From: Eutypella sp. D-1
Taxonomy: Eukaryota > Ascomycota > Sordariomycetes > Xylariales > Diatrypaceae
Direction: 5' to 3'
Assembly (NCBI GenBank): GCA_023313575.1
Contig: JAJTTP010000021.1
Coordinates: 620,001 to 684,000 of the forward strand
Length of the DNA: 64,000 nt
The stretch's first letter is position 1. Every line of letters starts with the position of its first letter. A program made the position numbers and the translations under genes. Shown here one piece after another: positions 9,978 through 21,453 of this stretch. The notes beneath the pieces are model-generated. The model was not told the DNA's origin. It made no database searches and worked only from the letters and a program-made list of their open reading frames with translations.

Positions 9978-11674
9978 TCATTGTCTCTCAACCTGATCTA
10001 CCTCCGCCGAATCCTCCACGTCCTTACGGCCTATCATTGCCTGATCCTTGTCCAGCCTACTCTCGTCCACGTCAATGACCTTGTCTCCGAAGTCCCTGGC
10101 GATCTCTTCAAGAGTTTTCCGTCGCGTCTCGGGGAAGTAAAAGTAGGCCACCACAAGGAAGAAGAACGTGCAACCAACAAACACGTAGTAGTAGTTCTCG
10201 CCAATATTCGCGAAGGCGCTGGGTCCCGCCTCGGTGATACCGACGTTGACGATGAAGTGGGAGGCGGCAGCAACACCCATGACGCTACTACGAATGCCTA
10301 TGGGCAGTACCTCTGCGCCGTACAGCCATGTCGTACTGTTCATCATCGAGTAGTACCACGTCACAAATAGGTAGATTCCCAGGATGGCAAAGCCCTTGCC
10401 AACCTTGCTGTCGGACTCCTGAAAAAATCGTTGCATTACCGCTGCGTATATCTCGATGACGACGATCCCAGCCATCCCGGCTAGCAGCATCTTGCGGCGG
10501 CCCCACTGGTCAAGTAGCCATTTAGTGGTGATAGCATTGGACACGAATGCCACCGTTCCGTAGACTGCTGTCAGCGCCAAGATGGTCTTTTTCTCGATTC
10601 CTAGAGACTTGTAAAGGATTGTTTGGTAATACTGAATTACATTAACACCAGTCAGACTCGTCACTGTGGTGAGTTGAATCAGCACCGAGGTCTCTTAAAT
10701 GATCTGACTTTGATGTAGGCGTGATCTGAAAAATGGTCCAACACTTACACGTCTGAACGGCTACTGAAACTAGCACTCGATGCTGGTAGAGCTTGTAGAT
10801 CTCCCGAAACGACTTGAGCTCTCGGGTCATCTCGTACTCAATCTGCGATTCCATTAGGGCGAATTCCCTCTGCATCTCCATCGGTTCTAGATCGCGACGA
10901 ATCTTCGCGAACTCCGTACGCGCCTGGGAAACTTTGCCCTGGCGAATCAGCTGGCGTGGCGAGTTAGGCATGAAAGTTGCGAGCCCGGCAAACATAACAA
11001 CACCCCAGGGAATCTGGATAGCCAGGGGCAATCGCCATTGCATCTGTCCGTAGGGGGCGTAGCTGCCTGCGAATCCGACCCAGTTCGACATCATCGTGCC
11101 GAACGAGATACCGCAGCCGGATATACCACCAATCAGGCCGCGGCTCTCAGGGGCGGAGATCTCGCTGAGGTAAATCGGGACAGTCGCAACCATCCCGCCA
11201 ACGGCAATACCCGCGAGCGCACGGCCCGCAAGGAACATGCCGATGTTCATCGACGCGGTCTGAATCACAACGCCAATCGTGACAATGACGCACATGAGCT
11301 GCATGAAACGGATACGCCCAAGCTTATCACCCACGAAGGTCTGCACCAAGGCGCCCACGGCTTCTCCAGCGATGTACACCGCCACTACCGCTCCTGTGAG
11401 GCCATTAGACGGGTTGTGCATGTAATCGATCCAACTTTGATGAGCGATAGCTGTATGAAGCTGTTAGTCAAGGCCGTTTCCTTTCCCCGATCGCATGCTG
11501 GAGGTACCACGAACTAGTTGTTGCTATGCCAGTATCGAAACCCTACAGAAAAATATAAGTATTCGATTCCGGCTGATAATTACATCAAAGGCGTGCAGCG
11601 AGATCAAGACATACGAAGAAAAAGGTGCCGATCGCGGCAAAGATAGCCACGCCGATATTATACCACTGCGCCAT
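9978..11674 (-). CDS. MFS sugar transporter (SP family)
   Basis: Four exons: 11674-11615, 11542-11515, 11450-10749 and 10663-9978, giving 491 aa. The 28-nt second exon is needed to complete the first helix, FFFGFDTGIATTTIAHQSW. The third join yields QTLTSLTGVNVIQYY. Sugar-porter signatures are present: DKLGRIR after helix 2, PESRG at the end of helix 6, DQWGRRK, GAEVLPIGIRS and the terminal PETRRKTLEEI. About 12 membrane segments follow the standard pattern. Proteins of this type import hexoses or related sugars at the plasma membrane by proton symport; substrate specificity cannot be assigned. The length is slightly below the usual 500-550 aa because both tails are short. The micro-exon donor (A|GTTCGT) is weaker than the others. 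Confidence 0.9.
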
Positions 11675-11790
11675 CTTCGTATATATGCCGTGCTATGCTA
11701 TCAACAGCGGCCGTTCTGTGATAGAAATGGATAACTTCAACCTCGATGCAGTTGAATCGACGAAGATACATCTTTGGGCCTGATGGTAGA

Positions 11791-11800
11791 TTATATAAAG
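11791..11800 (-). promoter_or_regulatory. TATA-like element of the sugar transporter gene
   Basis: CTTTATATAA on the minus strand, about 120 bp upstream of the ATG at 11674. Good match to a TATA box by sequence and position; transcription start not determined. Confidence 0.45.
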
Positions 11801-12248
11801 AAACTACGTGCATTTTGCCGATCAGACGGAAGGATATCCCGAAGCTTTTGCGTTGATGGATTATTCTCCATAGGCATATTACCGATTAGTGATACCGCGT
11901 TTTCGGAACTCGCAGCGATGGCTGCCGAGGTGGTTATCACGCCTCCTCATCATGGCCCAATCCTTGCTTTCTTCGAGAGGGGTTATCCTCACGTGGGTAT
12001 TAATTACTTGTTTTGAAAGGAGTATGACTATGCGGCTTAACAATATTATGAAGCTTCCTTAGGAGATAACTCTACTATAGCGGAACCATTTATCTAAGCG
12101 AGCACCAACTCGCGGAACTTTACCATACGGAACAGCATCATCGCGCTGGCATCGTCTCATGACCGCAGCCGGAGGATAACTAAGTGAAACTATTATGCAT
12201 TCTGCCAGCTTTAGACTTACGTAGCTCATGGTTAGATCTCTGGGAAGT

Positions 12249-12283
12249 TGGGGTAAACTGGGGGAAACGTGGGGTTGAACGGG
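12249..12283 (+). other. G-quadruplex motif
   Basis: Four runs of 4-5 G (12249-12252, 12259-12263, 12270-12273, 12280-12283) are separated by three loops of exactly six bases (TAAACT, AAACGT, TTGAAC). This fits the standard intramolecular G4 pattern on the plus strand. Confidence 0.6.
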
Positions 12284-15265
12284 GTTGGCACGAGTCTATG
12301 GGGGATCTAGGAACTGACAGGCCGCCATGGCGCTGTTCAATTTAGGGGGTAGTTAGGGGCTAGCGATGAAGTGTGGTCGAGTCACCAAGCGCCCGCCAAG
12401 CCAACCAAGATCGCGGGGAAATCTGAAAACCCGGGTTTGGAAGAATAATGGTGCGCAGTTCTGCTCCGTGACGCAGAATATTATTGTGTACTCGTAGTGC
12501 GTGGTAGGATTTGGTTGGCGAATAAATAAGTAAATTGGTAACAACCTCGGTTCTCTAAAATAGTAGCAGAGACAACCTTGCGATGCTATAATAATCCAGA
12601 CCAGCGGTTGGTGAGTTCAGCACTGGGCGGCCGCTAGCTGGCCTTGGACCATGATCAAGTGGAGAGCACGTCTCCCTTTAGGTATAAACGAGCCTGCCCG
12701 TAACTTCTATCGGGGCGGGCACTGTTAAGAATGAGTTTCCTTCAGCCCTATCTCGTCAGCTCTTAAAACTATCCATAACGATAATAATTAGTACCCTATT
12801 GTCGCGGTGCAATGCATGGCGCATAGGGCACAGCCGCCGTATGACTTCCATAAGGATTTGGCAACAAAGCCCACGGCCAAGCACATTGGACCACTCGAGG
12901 AGAAGAGGATTTTTGGATCGCACTTACATAGAAAAAATACGCCCTGGCTCATAGTGTAGAGCGATGGTTCGACCACAATACGAATGCGAAAATGGGTTGG
13001 GAAAAGAAGAACTGAAGGAAAGGTTAGAAAGGAGAAGGAAAATCAACCTTTGCTTGATTAGAAATGAGCATCGAATATCTGTTAAGTAATTTCAACATAC
13101 AGATATCGGCCCTTCCCTTAATATGATATGAGAGCTGAGCTCGCGCGCAAGGTGCGTATGATGCTAGCTCCCTACCTATGAATTGGCAACGTTACTTAAC
13201 CAGAAATCAGCGATGGCTATATTTGGAAAAGGGACGGGGGCCCATGACGATAACGCCTTTATCTACCAGCTATCCACGTCAAGCTGGGGACAATAGACGC
13301 ATCTCGCATAAAGCGGAGCCACCGAGATCACTACCTGTCACGGCGGTGCGTGCCCGACTACCGCACACACAAAGCGGCATGTCCCCCTGAGGCTGAGACT
13401 CCAGCAACGCGGCGGCTTTCCGAGCAGGGTGGGCGTACATGACATGCATATCTTGATTACACTACCTTACCTCTAAACTCTTCGTCTGTGCCGCTACCGT
13501 TCCAGCATCTGGCTTCCTCGAAGCCTTACTAGGACGCGTGAAACTATAGGTATGACATCAATGTTAACAATACCGCCGCATAGCAGAAAGCCACAGACTT
13601 GCCTTCTCAGACGGGTATTCCCGTCGCCTATCAGTGTTGTACTCAATCCGATTGGTTTCCCGGCTTGAAAGCTGAGTGCCGAAACACGAAGGATCCCAAG
13701 CTGCAGCTCGTTTTAAATCACCGACTGAGGTGCCATTGATGCCAGGGGAGTGTTACATTGACGCGCCTGCCTGCTTCGCCTATTCTGCGTTGAATGCATG
13801 ATCATAACCACCACGACGGCTAAAAAGAAGATTCCTTTGGTTTCTCGTATAAATCATAGGCGACCGAATGGGCGGCCAGGAAACCAATGGAAATGGTGTC
13901 TAGTTACATCGTCGTCAACGTAGGTCCCGCTACCCCAATGACCTATGATAGAAGGTGCCAAGAAGTCAAAAGCTTAGTTACCTCGCCGAGTGATTGTGCC
14001 GCCGGATGACGGCACAGCCGAGGTTCATACATACTTAGATGGTGTGCCCACAATGGTCGGTCTACTGAGGTCACGTAGAAGACTGAGTTGGTAGGCTTGT
14101 CACGGAGCATCACATTCGCTATCATTGCCTTAGCCTTCACTTGCACGGACGATGGTATGATTCATATTAGTCTGAGTGTGAGTGTCTTTGACTACTTGCT
14201 TGATGTGACCAGTGGATTGCTTCGATTGACCTGCTGCATAATGCCATGGTGCCTGGCTGTCGTCGCGACACCGTGACTTTGACATCTGGCAATGCTGCTT
14301 AAGTCCTTGCGCGAACGCCGGCCGAAGTATCTAGTTCCGGCACCTAAAGGTGGTGTGGAGGGGCGGGATGGCTGATGGAGGTGTAACGACGATCGATCTA
14401 TGGGGAAGATTTTGAGCTGATGATTATTTGTCTAGGGAACCGCTGCTGGGGATAGACGCTTCCAGCAATCGTACGCAATGTGCGTATGTCGTGAACACGA
14501 GAATGCTATACAATATAGGAAGGCAGTCAAGGGATAGGGCAGATCACTGCCAGATATAAATATACGACTCGGCCACACATAGGCGCCTGCAGGCGCGAGG
14601 CTGGCTGTTTATTCGATGGACTCGTACCACGATATGAGTTCTCGGTATCACAGGGAGCAGGCCGGAAGGCAAAGCCGCGCGTAGTTATGCGGGATTGAGC
14701 CAACACTCGCAGGGGTGCAAGTCGGGGGCGGCTCTTCAGTGGCTTGTGAGAGCGAACATAAATAGTATTGCCGATAACATTTGCACTTCCCCTGTGAGAT
14801 TTGCGGGGTAAGCACTATAAAACAAAATATAGGGACTGCCGATAGATGCGGAGATATGGTTGTCTAAACAGCCCCCTTCTGGCCTGTCAGAGGAGTCATA
14901 CGGTGTACAGGTTGCTATTGATAAAACTTACTATAGTTAAAAGCTGCACCTTCAGGTATTGAGCAAATGCAAGAGAGAGTTTCTATGACAATCTATTGGT
15001 CTACCTCATTGTTTAAGCGTATTGTTTCATAGTATCAAATATCCTTGACAGGCAAAACGGCATTCCTCCTTCGGCAAAGCTCACAGGGGGGACCCTGATC
15101 CACACACAGCCTTAATGATCGGTCGCAAGATGGGAGTTTTAAGTTACTGCCTTCCATAGACAGTAACATAGCCCGGCTGTTCTATAAAAATCACATTTGC
15201 CACAAGGGGCTTGGATTGTCGCAGATCTCCTGCGGGAGGCTTCCTGTCAGAAGTCACATTAGATA

Positions 15266-15393
15266 TACTCATGATATGCAGCCAGGCAGCCAGGCAGCTC
15301 AATGCCACATACGCCATCCTCATTAGGGAATGATTTTGGAGTGAGTGCACTCCACATACTAGGTATAGCAGCAATTGGCGTACTCATGATATG
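15266..15393. repeat. 13-bp direct repeat pair
   Basis: TACTCATGATATG occurs at 15266-15278 and again at 15381-15393, about 115 bp apart. No further extension of the match is seen; possibly chance or a remnant duplication. Confidence 0.4.
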
Positions 15394-15801
15394 AGCAATA
15401 GTGGATAGGACCTGACGTTGAAATACGTGGACGAACAGTGACATTCAACTGTTTTAACGTCTGAGCTCGATGTATTTGACAAGACAACAACAAGCTGACG
15501 GGCAGTCGATTCTCGGCCGCAAAATCCGGCATGCGAGTGTTCCTAGAAATGCGCATGAATGAGCACGTATGAGATTAAGTGCTAGACTAGTCGTGAAATG
15601 CTGCCCAATAGAACGACTTTGACAGCCGGTTAACTTGTGGCGCCCGCTTTGACTGATGAGGCTGTTTCATTGTATCACAAACAAACAGATAACATCAGGG
15701 ATTCGACGATGTCGCAATCGAAAGGTGCAGTCAGAAGCGGAGGTTGACCGAGAACGCCACCTAGTCCTGGCAACCTAGTATAGATTCTGAAAGTCTGATG
15801 G

Positions 15802-16275
15802 TTGGCAGTGTTTGGTCAGACCTTAGGCGGGTCCCGAATGCTAGAATTTCGACCCTTTCCGTCTAAGGCTGTTGGTCAGGAAATGCTTCCCGATGAGGAA
15901 GGACGGCCTGCCGGCACCATCACTATCAAAAGGGCCGTGGCGCAAGTTGACGTCGATCTTGGCTTGGCACCCGAACTGGCGTTGGCCGGTATTGAGTGCC
16001 ATCCCGATGTCATTGGCCCTACCGAAAACCCAAGCATCAATCCGCTCATTTCGGCAGACTTCGCAAGACTCCAACTACTCGAAACAACCACCGCACGAGT
16101 TATATTCACGATGCTGTTCGTGTCGCTCATAGGATCGTTGCGTATGAGGCCACAACGGTCTCTAATTATCCGTCTCTTGACCAATTTGGGTGGGGTGACC
16201 CGAGATGATCATGGGATAGGCTCCCCCCTAGCCAGCCCAGCTGCCACAGTTGGACGAATGGAGAAGATACCCTGA
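15802..16275 (+). other. Open frame of uncertain status, possible coding remnant
   Basis: A 157-codon open frame inside the gene-poor region. The part from 15840 to 16075 is more GC-rich than its surroundings and stays open on both strands, which can happen over former coding sequence. I recognise no domain in either direction and no start context or splice partner. I list it only because it is the longest such stretch between 11.7 and 16.8 kb. Confidence 0.15.
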
Positions 16276-16524
16276 TCAAACGGGTCGGCAGCCCCATGGT
16301 ATAGGGTTGCAATAAGATCGACAGCTCAGATGCAGGTACTGGGGTGCATTGAAAGAGGAGGCAGGACAAGCTCAGTCTACGGAAGAATAAACTATTCGTG
16401 TTGGTCAGTTCAGCGGGCCCCCTTGTAAGAGATCAACAACGTCGTTCTGCGCCCACAGCCTATAGTCCTTCTGAAGCTCCAAAGATTCGTGCTAGTGGCA
16501 CTCCCGTCTAGACTATATGCCACT

Positions 16525-16727
16525 TGATAGCTATACCTACCTGAATAGGGGACGTGTGGGTAATTTGTGATCAGCGAACTGCTAGAGCAGGTAAGGTTGA
16601 CCTTGACGTGCTTTATCACCCAGACTGCCATGGTGATCAATCGTTCTTGCAGGGCCAAGCGGCCGCTCGGCAGAAGATAAATAGGTCATGTTTCTACCTC
16701 TTTTCCGTTCGAAATCTTTTGCTATCA
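16525..16727. promoter_or_regulatory. Protease promoter: four GATA-factor sites and a TATA-like box
   Basis: HGATAR hexamers occur at 16525-16530 (+), 16613-16618 (-), 16675-16680 (+) and 16722-16727 (-). The third overlaps a GATAAATAG TATA-like sequence about 185 bp upstream of the protease ATG. The leader between 16690 and 16860 is pyrimidine-rich. HGATAR is the binding consensus of AreA-type nitrogen regulators; regulation of this gene by such a factor is inference. Confidence 0.4.
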
Positions 16728-16862
16728 TCATCACCATCATCTCTCTCATCTTCATCAGTCAAGGAGTTCCAGTCTACAGTCGCTAGTCTAGCAACTTTTC
16801 AGTCAAACAAAGTCTACATTCTTTCATCTTTTTTCGTGTTTAACACATACCAATCATTCAAA

Positions 16863-18129
16863 ATGCGTTCTGCTACTCTCCTCGCTCTCCTGCCCCTGGC
16901 TATGGCCGCCCCCTCGGTCGTCACTAAGCGTGATAGCCCTGCTCCTCTCGTTGCGCCCCGCGGCGCTTCGCTCGTCGATGGCAAGTACATCATCAAGTTC
17001 AAGAACCAGGTCGGCACCAGCTCGGTCGACACTGCGATCTCCTCCCTCTCCTCGAAGGCCGACTACGTCTACAAGAACCACTTCCAAGGTTTCGCCGGCA
17101 GCCTAACCCCTGAGGAGCTCGAGAACCTCCGCAACGACCCCAACGTCGAGTACGTTGAGCAGGACGCCATCATCAAGAAGTACGCCACTCAGACCGACGC
17201 TACCTGGGGCATTGCCCGTCTTTCCAGCCAGGAGCCCGGCGGCTCCACCTACACCTACGACGACAGCGCGGGTGAGGGCACCTGCGCCTACGTTGTCGAC
17301 ACCGGTATTGACACCGAGCACCCCGAATTCGAGGGCCGCGCCGAGTGGCTCGAGAACTTCGCCGACGATGACGACACTGACGGTGATGGCCACGGCACCC
17401 ATGTTGCCGGCACCATCGGCTCCAAGACCTACGGTGTCGCCAAGAAGACTAAGCTCTTCGCCGTCAAGGTCCTCGACGCCAACGGATCGGGTACCACCTC
17501 CGGTGTCATCGGTGGTATGGACTTCACCGTCGAGAACGCCGCTCAGCAGGACTGCCCTAAGGGCGTCGTCGTCAACATGTCCCTTGGCGGTGGCTTCGCC
17601 CAGACCATCAACGATGCTGCTGCTGGTATTGTCGATGCCGGCCTCTTCCTTGCCGTCGCTGCCGGTAACGAGGGCGTTGACGCCGAGGGCTCGTCCCCGG
17701 CTTCCGAGCCCTCGGCCTGCACGGTCGGTGCCACGGAGAAGGACGACAGCCTCGCCTCTTACTCCAACTTCGGCCAGATCGTCGACATCCTGGCCCCCGG
17801 CAGCGACATTGAGTCCACCTGGGTTGGTGGTGAGACTGTAAGTTGAAACCCTGCGCAAACATGAAATTAAGCTTATCACTAACAACCTCGCTTCACAGGA
17901 GATCATCTCCGGCACTTCCATGGCCAGCCCCCACATCGCTGGTCTTGCCGCCTACCTCCTGGGTCTGGGTGGCGATGCTCCCACCGAGCCCAAGGAGCTC
18001 TGCTCCTACATTGCCGAGACCGGCCTCGAGGGCGTGATCTCGGGCGTCCCCGATGACACCATCAACTCCCTCGCCAACAACGGCGCCGGCGGCGGCAACT
18101 CCACCGCCCTTTTCACCAGGCGCTTCTAA
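16863..18129 (+). CDS. Secreted subtilisin-like serine protease (proteinase K type)
   Basis: Exon 1 is 16863-17837 and exon 2 is 17899-18129, with a 61-nt intron; the product is 401 aa. A signal peptide (MRSATLLALLPLAMA) is followed by an inhibitor-I9 propeptide with KYIIKFK and the FQGFAG segment. The mature enzyme probably begins near residue 108. The S8 triad is complete: Asp146 in YVVDTGID, His177 in GHGTHVAG and Ser332 in SGTSMASPH, the last on exon 2. Length and layout match secreted fungal alkaline proteases that digest extracellular protein. The C-terminus carries an Asn/Gly-rich tail of about 15 residues. Codon use is strongly biased to C-ending codons, suggesting high expression. 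The 5' flank is AT-richer and gene-poor. Transcription starts within a CT-rich leader ending in a CAAAATG context. Confidence 0.95.
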
Positions 18130-19636
18130 GCAAGCTAATAACCTATCCCGACTGGCTCCCTCGACTGACTGATGATGATGACCGATAATGATGGCGGTGG
18201 GACGGGGGGCGGACTCCGTGCTATCGCGACTAGGAGGGACCAGATGGGCGCCCATATCATGGGACCGCTCTAGTACATAACACTTCTTTGTTTCTATATG
18301 TCTGTATTCTATGTATATGCATTACCATAGGATGGTGGATGGGCAGGAGATTATCAGAATAAGATACCCTTAAAACACTCCGAAAGTTTAAGTCAAGTTG
18401 TGAATGTGTGACGTCTCATATTACGCCTTAGATTTTAGCCGATGGTTGTGCTCCTATACTACTCAGCGGTCGAACGGGATTCAGATGTTGTTGCGGATAG
18501 CCGACATGATGCATTACACGACTACGTTAAGAATCCTCCAACGGAAACCCGCTAGCGCTCTGCTTAACGTCTATCCGACCACCTACCCGAACAATTATAG
18601 GGTATAGAACTGTGCCACTCTCACCTGCCTAATGCAATAATAACCCGGAATAACACCGCTAATCTATGAATAGTCGTAATATTCATTCAAGATGCTATAA
18701 CAAGTCCGAGCCAAATTAGGGTGTTTATGAGAAGCTTCCTAACGTCCTCCTGTTTGTCTTCGAGTGGATTTATCCTGAGAATCGAGAGGGGTAGAGATGG
18801 GGTACCGAAGGGTTCGGCTGCCTACGGTATGTTATTCGATATGTTTCGCACCACAGGGACGCGACTATCACCCATGATCTTCGTCGCCGAGAGATATCTA
18901 TCACTTGAATGTTGAATTATCTATCTGATTTTCATTTCCGTGGACACCACATCGTATGTCACATGTCAGATATCGTAATTCCGTGACATGTACGATCATA
19001 ATCAAGTCAACTTGAAAAGTGATAAGCGACGTATTAAGCGACAAGACTACTAGTAAAAGCTAGCCGCCGCCTAAAGCACTTAGTCGGACTACTTATAGCA
19101 GCACATGATAGTATATTTAGGCTCTCTTGGCAGTTTCAGCGTCTTCGTCAACTGATTGATAAGAGGTGTTGATAGAATAGATCGGCGTGGGATGAGCTTG
19201 GGACTTCTTGTAATGTACCTACTTAATTATATGTATTTTACTTACAATACTTCCCACATTTAAGCCGCCGTCAAGCCGTACCTTCTTGATGATGCAAAGT
19301 CTCTCAACGACACAGTGAGGTCATCTAGAGAAGTTTTCACACAAGGGTGCATTCATGAACAGAGATGTAAGTTTCGGGGCAGGAGCCCATCAAAGACTAT
19401 GGCCCGGTTTAATTCAAGGCCGCGATCGGTCCAAAGTGGGGGGCGAAGAGAGTCTGGGGATATTGGAAGTCCGCGACTGGCCGACGCCTATTAAGATTGA
19501 GGTGCCTATACTCCAACTGTTTATTCTAGTCACTTGGTATAAGATAGAACGAGAGCCCATCAACCTTTATTCACTCTTTCAGCATTTCGAAAAGCTCTCA
19601 TGGGTCGTATAGTACGTTAAAGTAAATCGCAACACG
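18130..19636. other. Intergenic, protease 3' flank and amidohydrolase promoter
   Basis: A 1.5-kb non-coding stretch between two plus-strand genes. Open frames (for example 18404-18607 and 19355-19612) are short and featureless. No repeat or RNA gene seen. Confidence 0.5.
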
Positions 19637-21453
19637 ATGTCTACCCTTTTTCACAACGGGCGATTCTTCCAGTCGGACGGTCGGGGGGTGAATCACAAAT
19701 TCGCGGAGTGCGTGTTGGCGGATGGGGAAGGCAAGATTACGTACGTTGGGGCGCGCTCCAACTCGCTGGTCGCGGAAGCTGAGGCAGCGGGTAACGTGAC
19801 GAAGCACGACATGGGTGGCCACATAGTTCTGCCGGGCTTCATTGACGGGCACATGCACTTACTCAAGACAGGGCAGGCAATACAGAAATGCGATCTGAGC
19901 CCTTGCCGGAGCCTGGAGGACATCCGGAGCACGATCCGAGAGTTCGCCGCCGCGAATCCGAACGCGCCCCGCATATTCTGTAAGTTATGGATGCACTCCA
20001 TGACGGGCGGCGACGCGCGCGCCGAGTGGATCGATGACTTGGATCCCCGCCCCATCTTCATCGATTCCAAGGACCTGCACTTTACATGGTGCAATACGGC
20101 GGCGCTTGACGCTATCGGCGCGCAGGACATGCCGGATCCGGAGGGTGGCAAGATCTGCCGCGACGCAGATGGGCGGGCTTCAGGCCTACTATGTGAGGCT
20201 GCCGTCGTCAATATCGTGTGGCCGTACATCGCGGAGGTGGCGACGATGGAGGAAAAATTCTCGGCAATCCGCGACGCCGTGCAGGCTTACAACGCCGCGG
20301 GCTACACGGGAGTGGTGGAGATGGCAATGGATGACCTGGCATGGGAGGCGCTGCAACTTCTACGGCAGAGCCCGGGGGAGGACCTACCCCTGCGCTTCGC
20401 GGCCCACTGGCTCATCAAGCCGCGCAAGACGGACGCTGAGAACTTGGTGCAGGTGGACCGGGCGGCGGAGCTGAGCCGCGAGTTCAGCGCCGAGAAGAGC
20501 CCGGACTGCCGACTAGTTGGCATCAAACTCGTCACCGACGGCGTCATCGACGGTTGCACGGCGACGCTACTCGAGCCCTACAGCTCCACCGGCACGTCAG
20601 CCAACCCTACCTGGCCCCCGGAGTTGATGGCGCCGGTGGTGGCCCGAGCAGACGCGGCTGGCCTGCAGGTGGCGCTTCATGCGATTGGGGACCGTGCAGT
20701 GCGCAACGCGGTGGACGCACTGGAAGGGCACGCAACAGCCGGCGCGGACCGACGGCACCGGATTGAGCACCTGGAGCTGGCGGCGCCGGAGGATGCGGCG
20801 CGATTGGGGCGGCTGGGCATCACGGCCTCGGTACAGCCGGTTCATGCGGACCCTTCGATTCTGCGGGCATGGCCAACGCTGCTCGGCGAGGAGCGCTGCG
20901 GCCGCGCCTTTGCATACCGCGAATTCGCCGACGGAGGTGCCCCTCTGGCCCTCGGCTCCGATGCCCCCACCGCCCCTCACTACCCTCTCCGCAACCTTTA
21001 CACCGCCACCACCCGCCGCTCCGCCCGCGAGCCCGACCTCCCTGACGTCGTCAACCCCCACTTCGCTCTTGAGCTCGCCGCCGCTGTAGCGGCTGCCACC
21101 GAGGGCTCCGCGCACAGTTGCTTTGCGGACGCGTGGGCCGGACGGCTCGAGCCCGGCAGGTCTGCCGACTTCGCCGTCGTAGACATGGAGTAAGTGGAGA
21201 AAACCCATACCTTTTGATTGGTTGATAAGGATGTTATTCCATCTTCATGTTTTTCTTGCATCTGCCAGACCGTTTTTAATTCGTCTGGTTTTCATTTTAT
21301 CTCTTCATTGGTTCTTCGACGACTCCTATTCCCCAGGGCCTGAGGTTCGTAACTGACACTGTCTCGCTTAGATGGAACGCAGAGAAGCTTCTAGAAGCGA
21401 AGAACATCCAGACATGGTTTAAAGGGAAGAAGGTCTTCGATATCGAGGCGTAG
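19637..21453 (+). CDS. YtcJ-like amidohydrolase (amidohydrolase family 3)
   Basis: Exon 1 is 19637-21189 and exon 2 is 21372-21453, with a 182-nt intron (GA|GTAAGT ... TTAG|A); the product is 544 aa. The N-terminal beta-sandwich strand (TLFHNGRFF) leads into the metal-binding GFIDGHMHLL (His72, His74). Later ligand regions are visible as GIKLVTDGVIDG, LQVALHAIGDRAV, HRIEHLELA and LALGSDAPTAPHYP. The second exon adds the closing strand segment NIQTWFKGKKVFDI, which is a standard family ending and supports the splice. Members hydrolyse amide or related bonds in small molecules using one or two metal ions; the substrate is unknown. No signal peptide is seen, so a cytosolic location is likely. 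Confidence 0.9.

Larger units (their letters stand above)
11675..16862. other. 5.2-kb gene-poor region
   Basis: Apart from the transporter promoter on the left and the protease promoter on the right, no convincing gene is visible. Open frames are mostly below 80 codons, without domain signatures. The region holds a regular G-quadruplex motif (12249-12283), a 13-bp direct repeat (15266-15278 and 15381-15393) and one longer open stretch near 15.8-16.3 kb. I see no transposon ends, tRNA or rRNA. Confidence 0.6.

Noticed and set aside
1271..11674. Secondary-metabolite biosynthetic cluster
   Set aside because: No backbone synthase, prenyltransferase, methyltransferase or P450 is present; kept only as a weak catabolic-neighbourhood idea.
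12341..12362. TTAGGG-like words suggesting an internal telomere repeat
   Set aside because: Only two irregular copies with extra G; no tandem array.
17103..17936. 277-codon minus-strand frame over the protease
   Set aside because: Antisense shadow caused by strong codon bias of the protease; Gly/Val/Leu-rich without motifs.
20597..21208. 203-codon minus-strand frame over the amidohydrolase
   Set aside because: Shadow of a gene with complete metal-binding motifs on the other strand.
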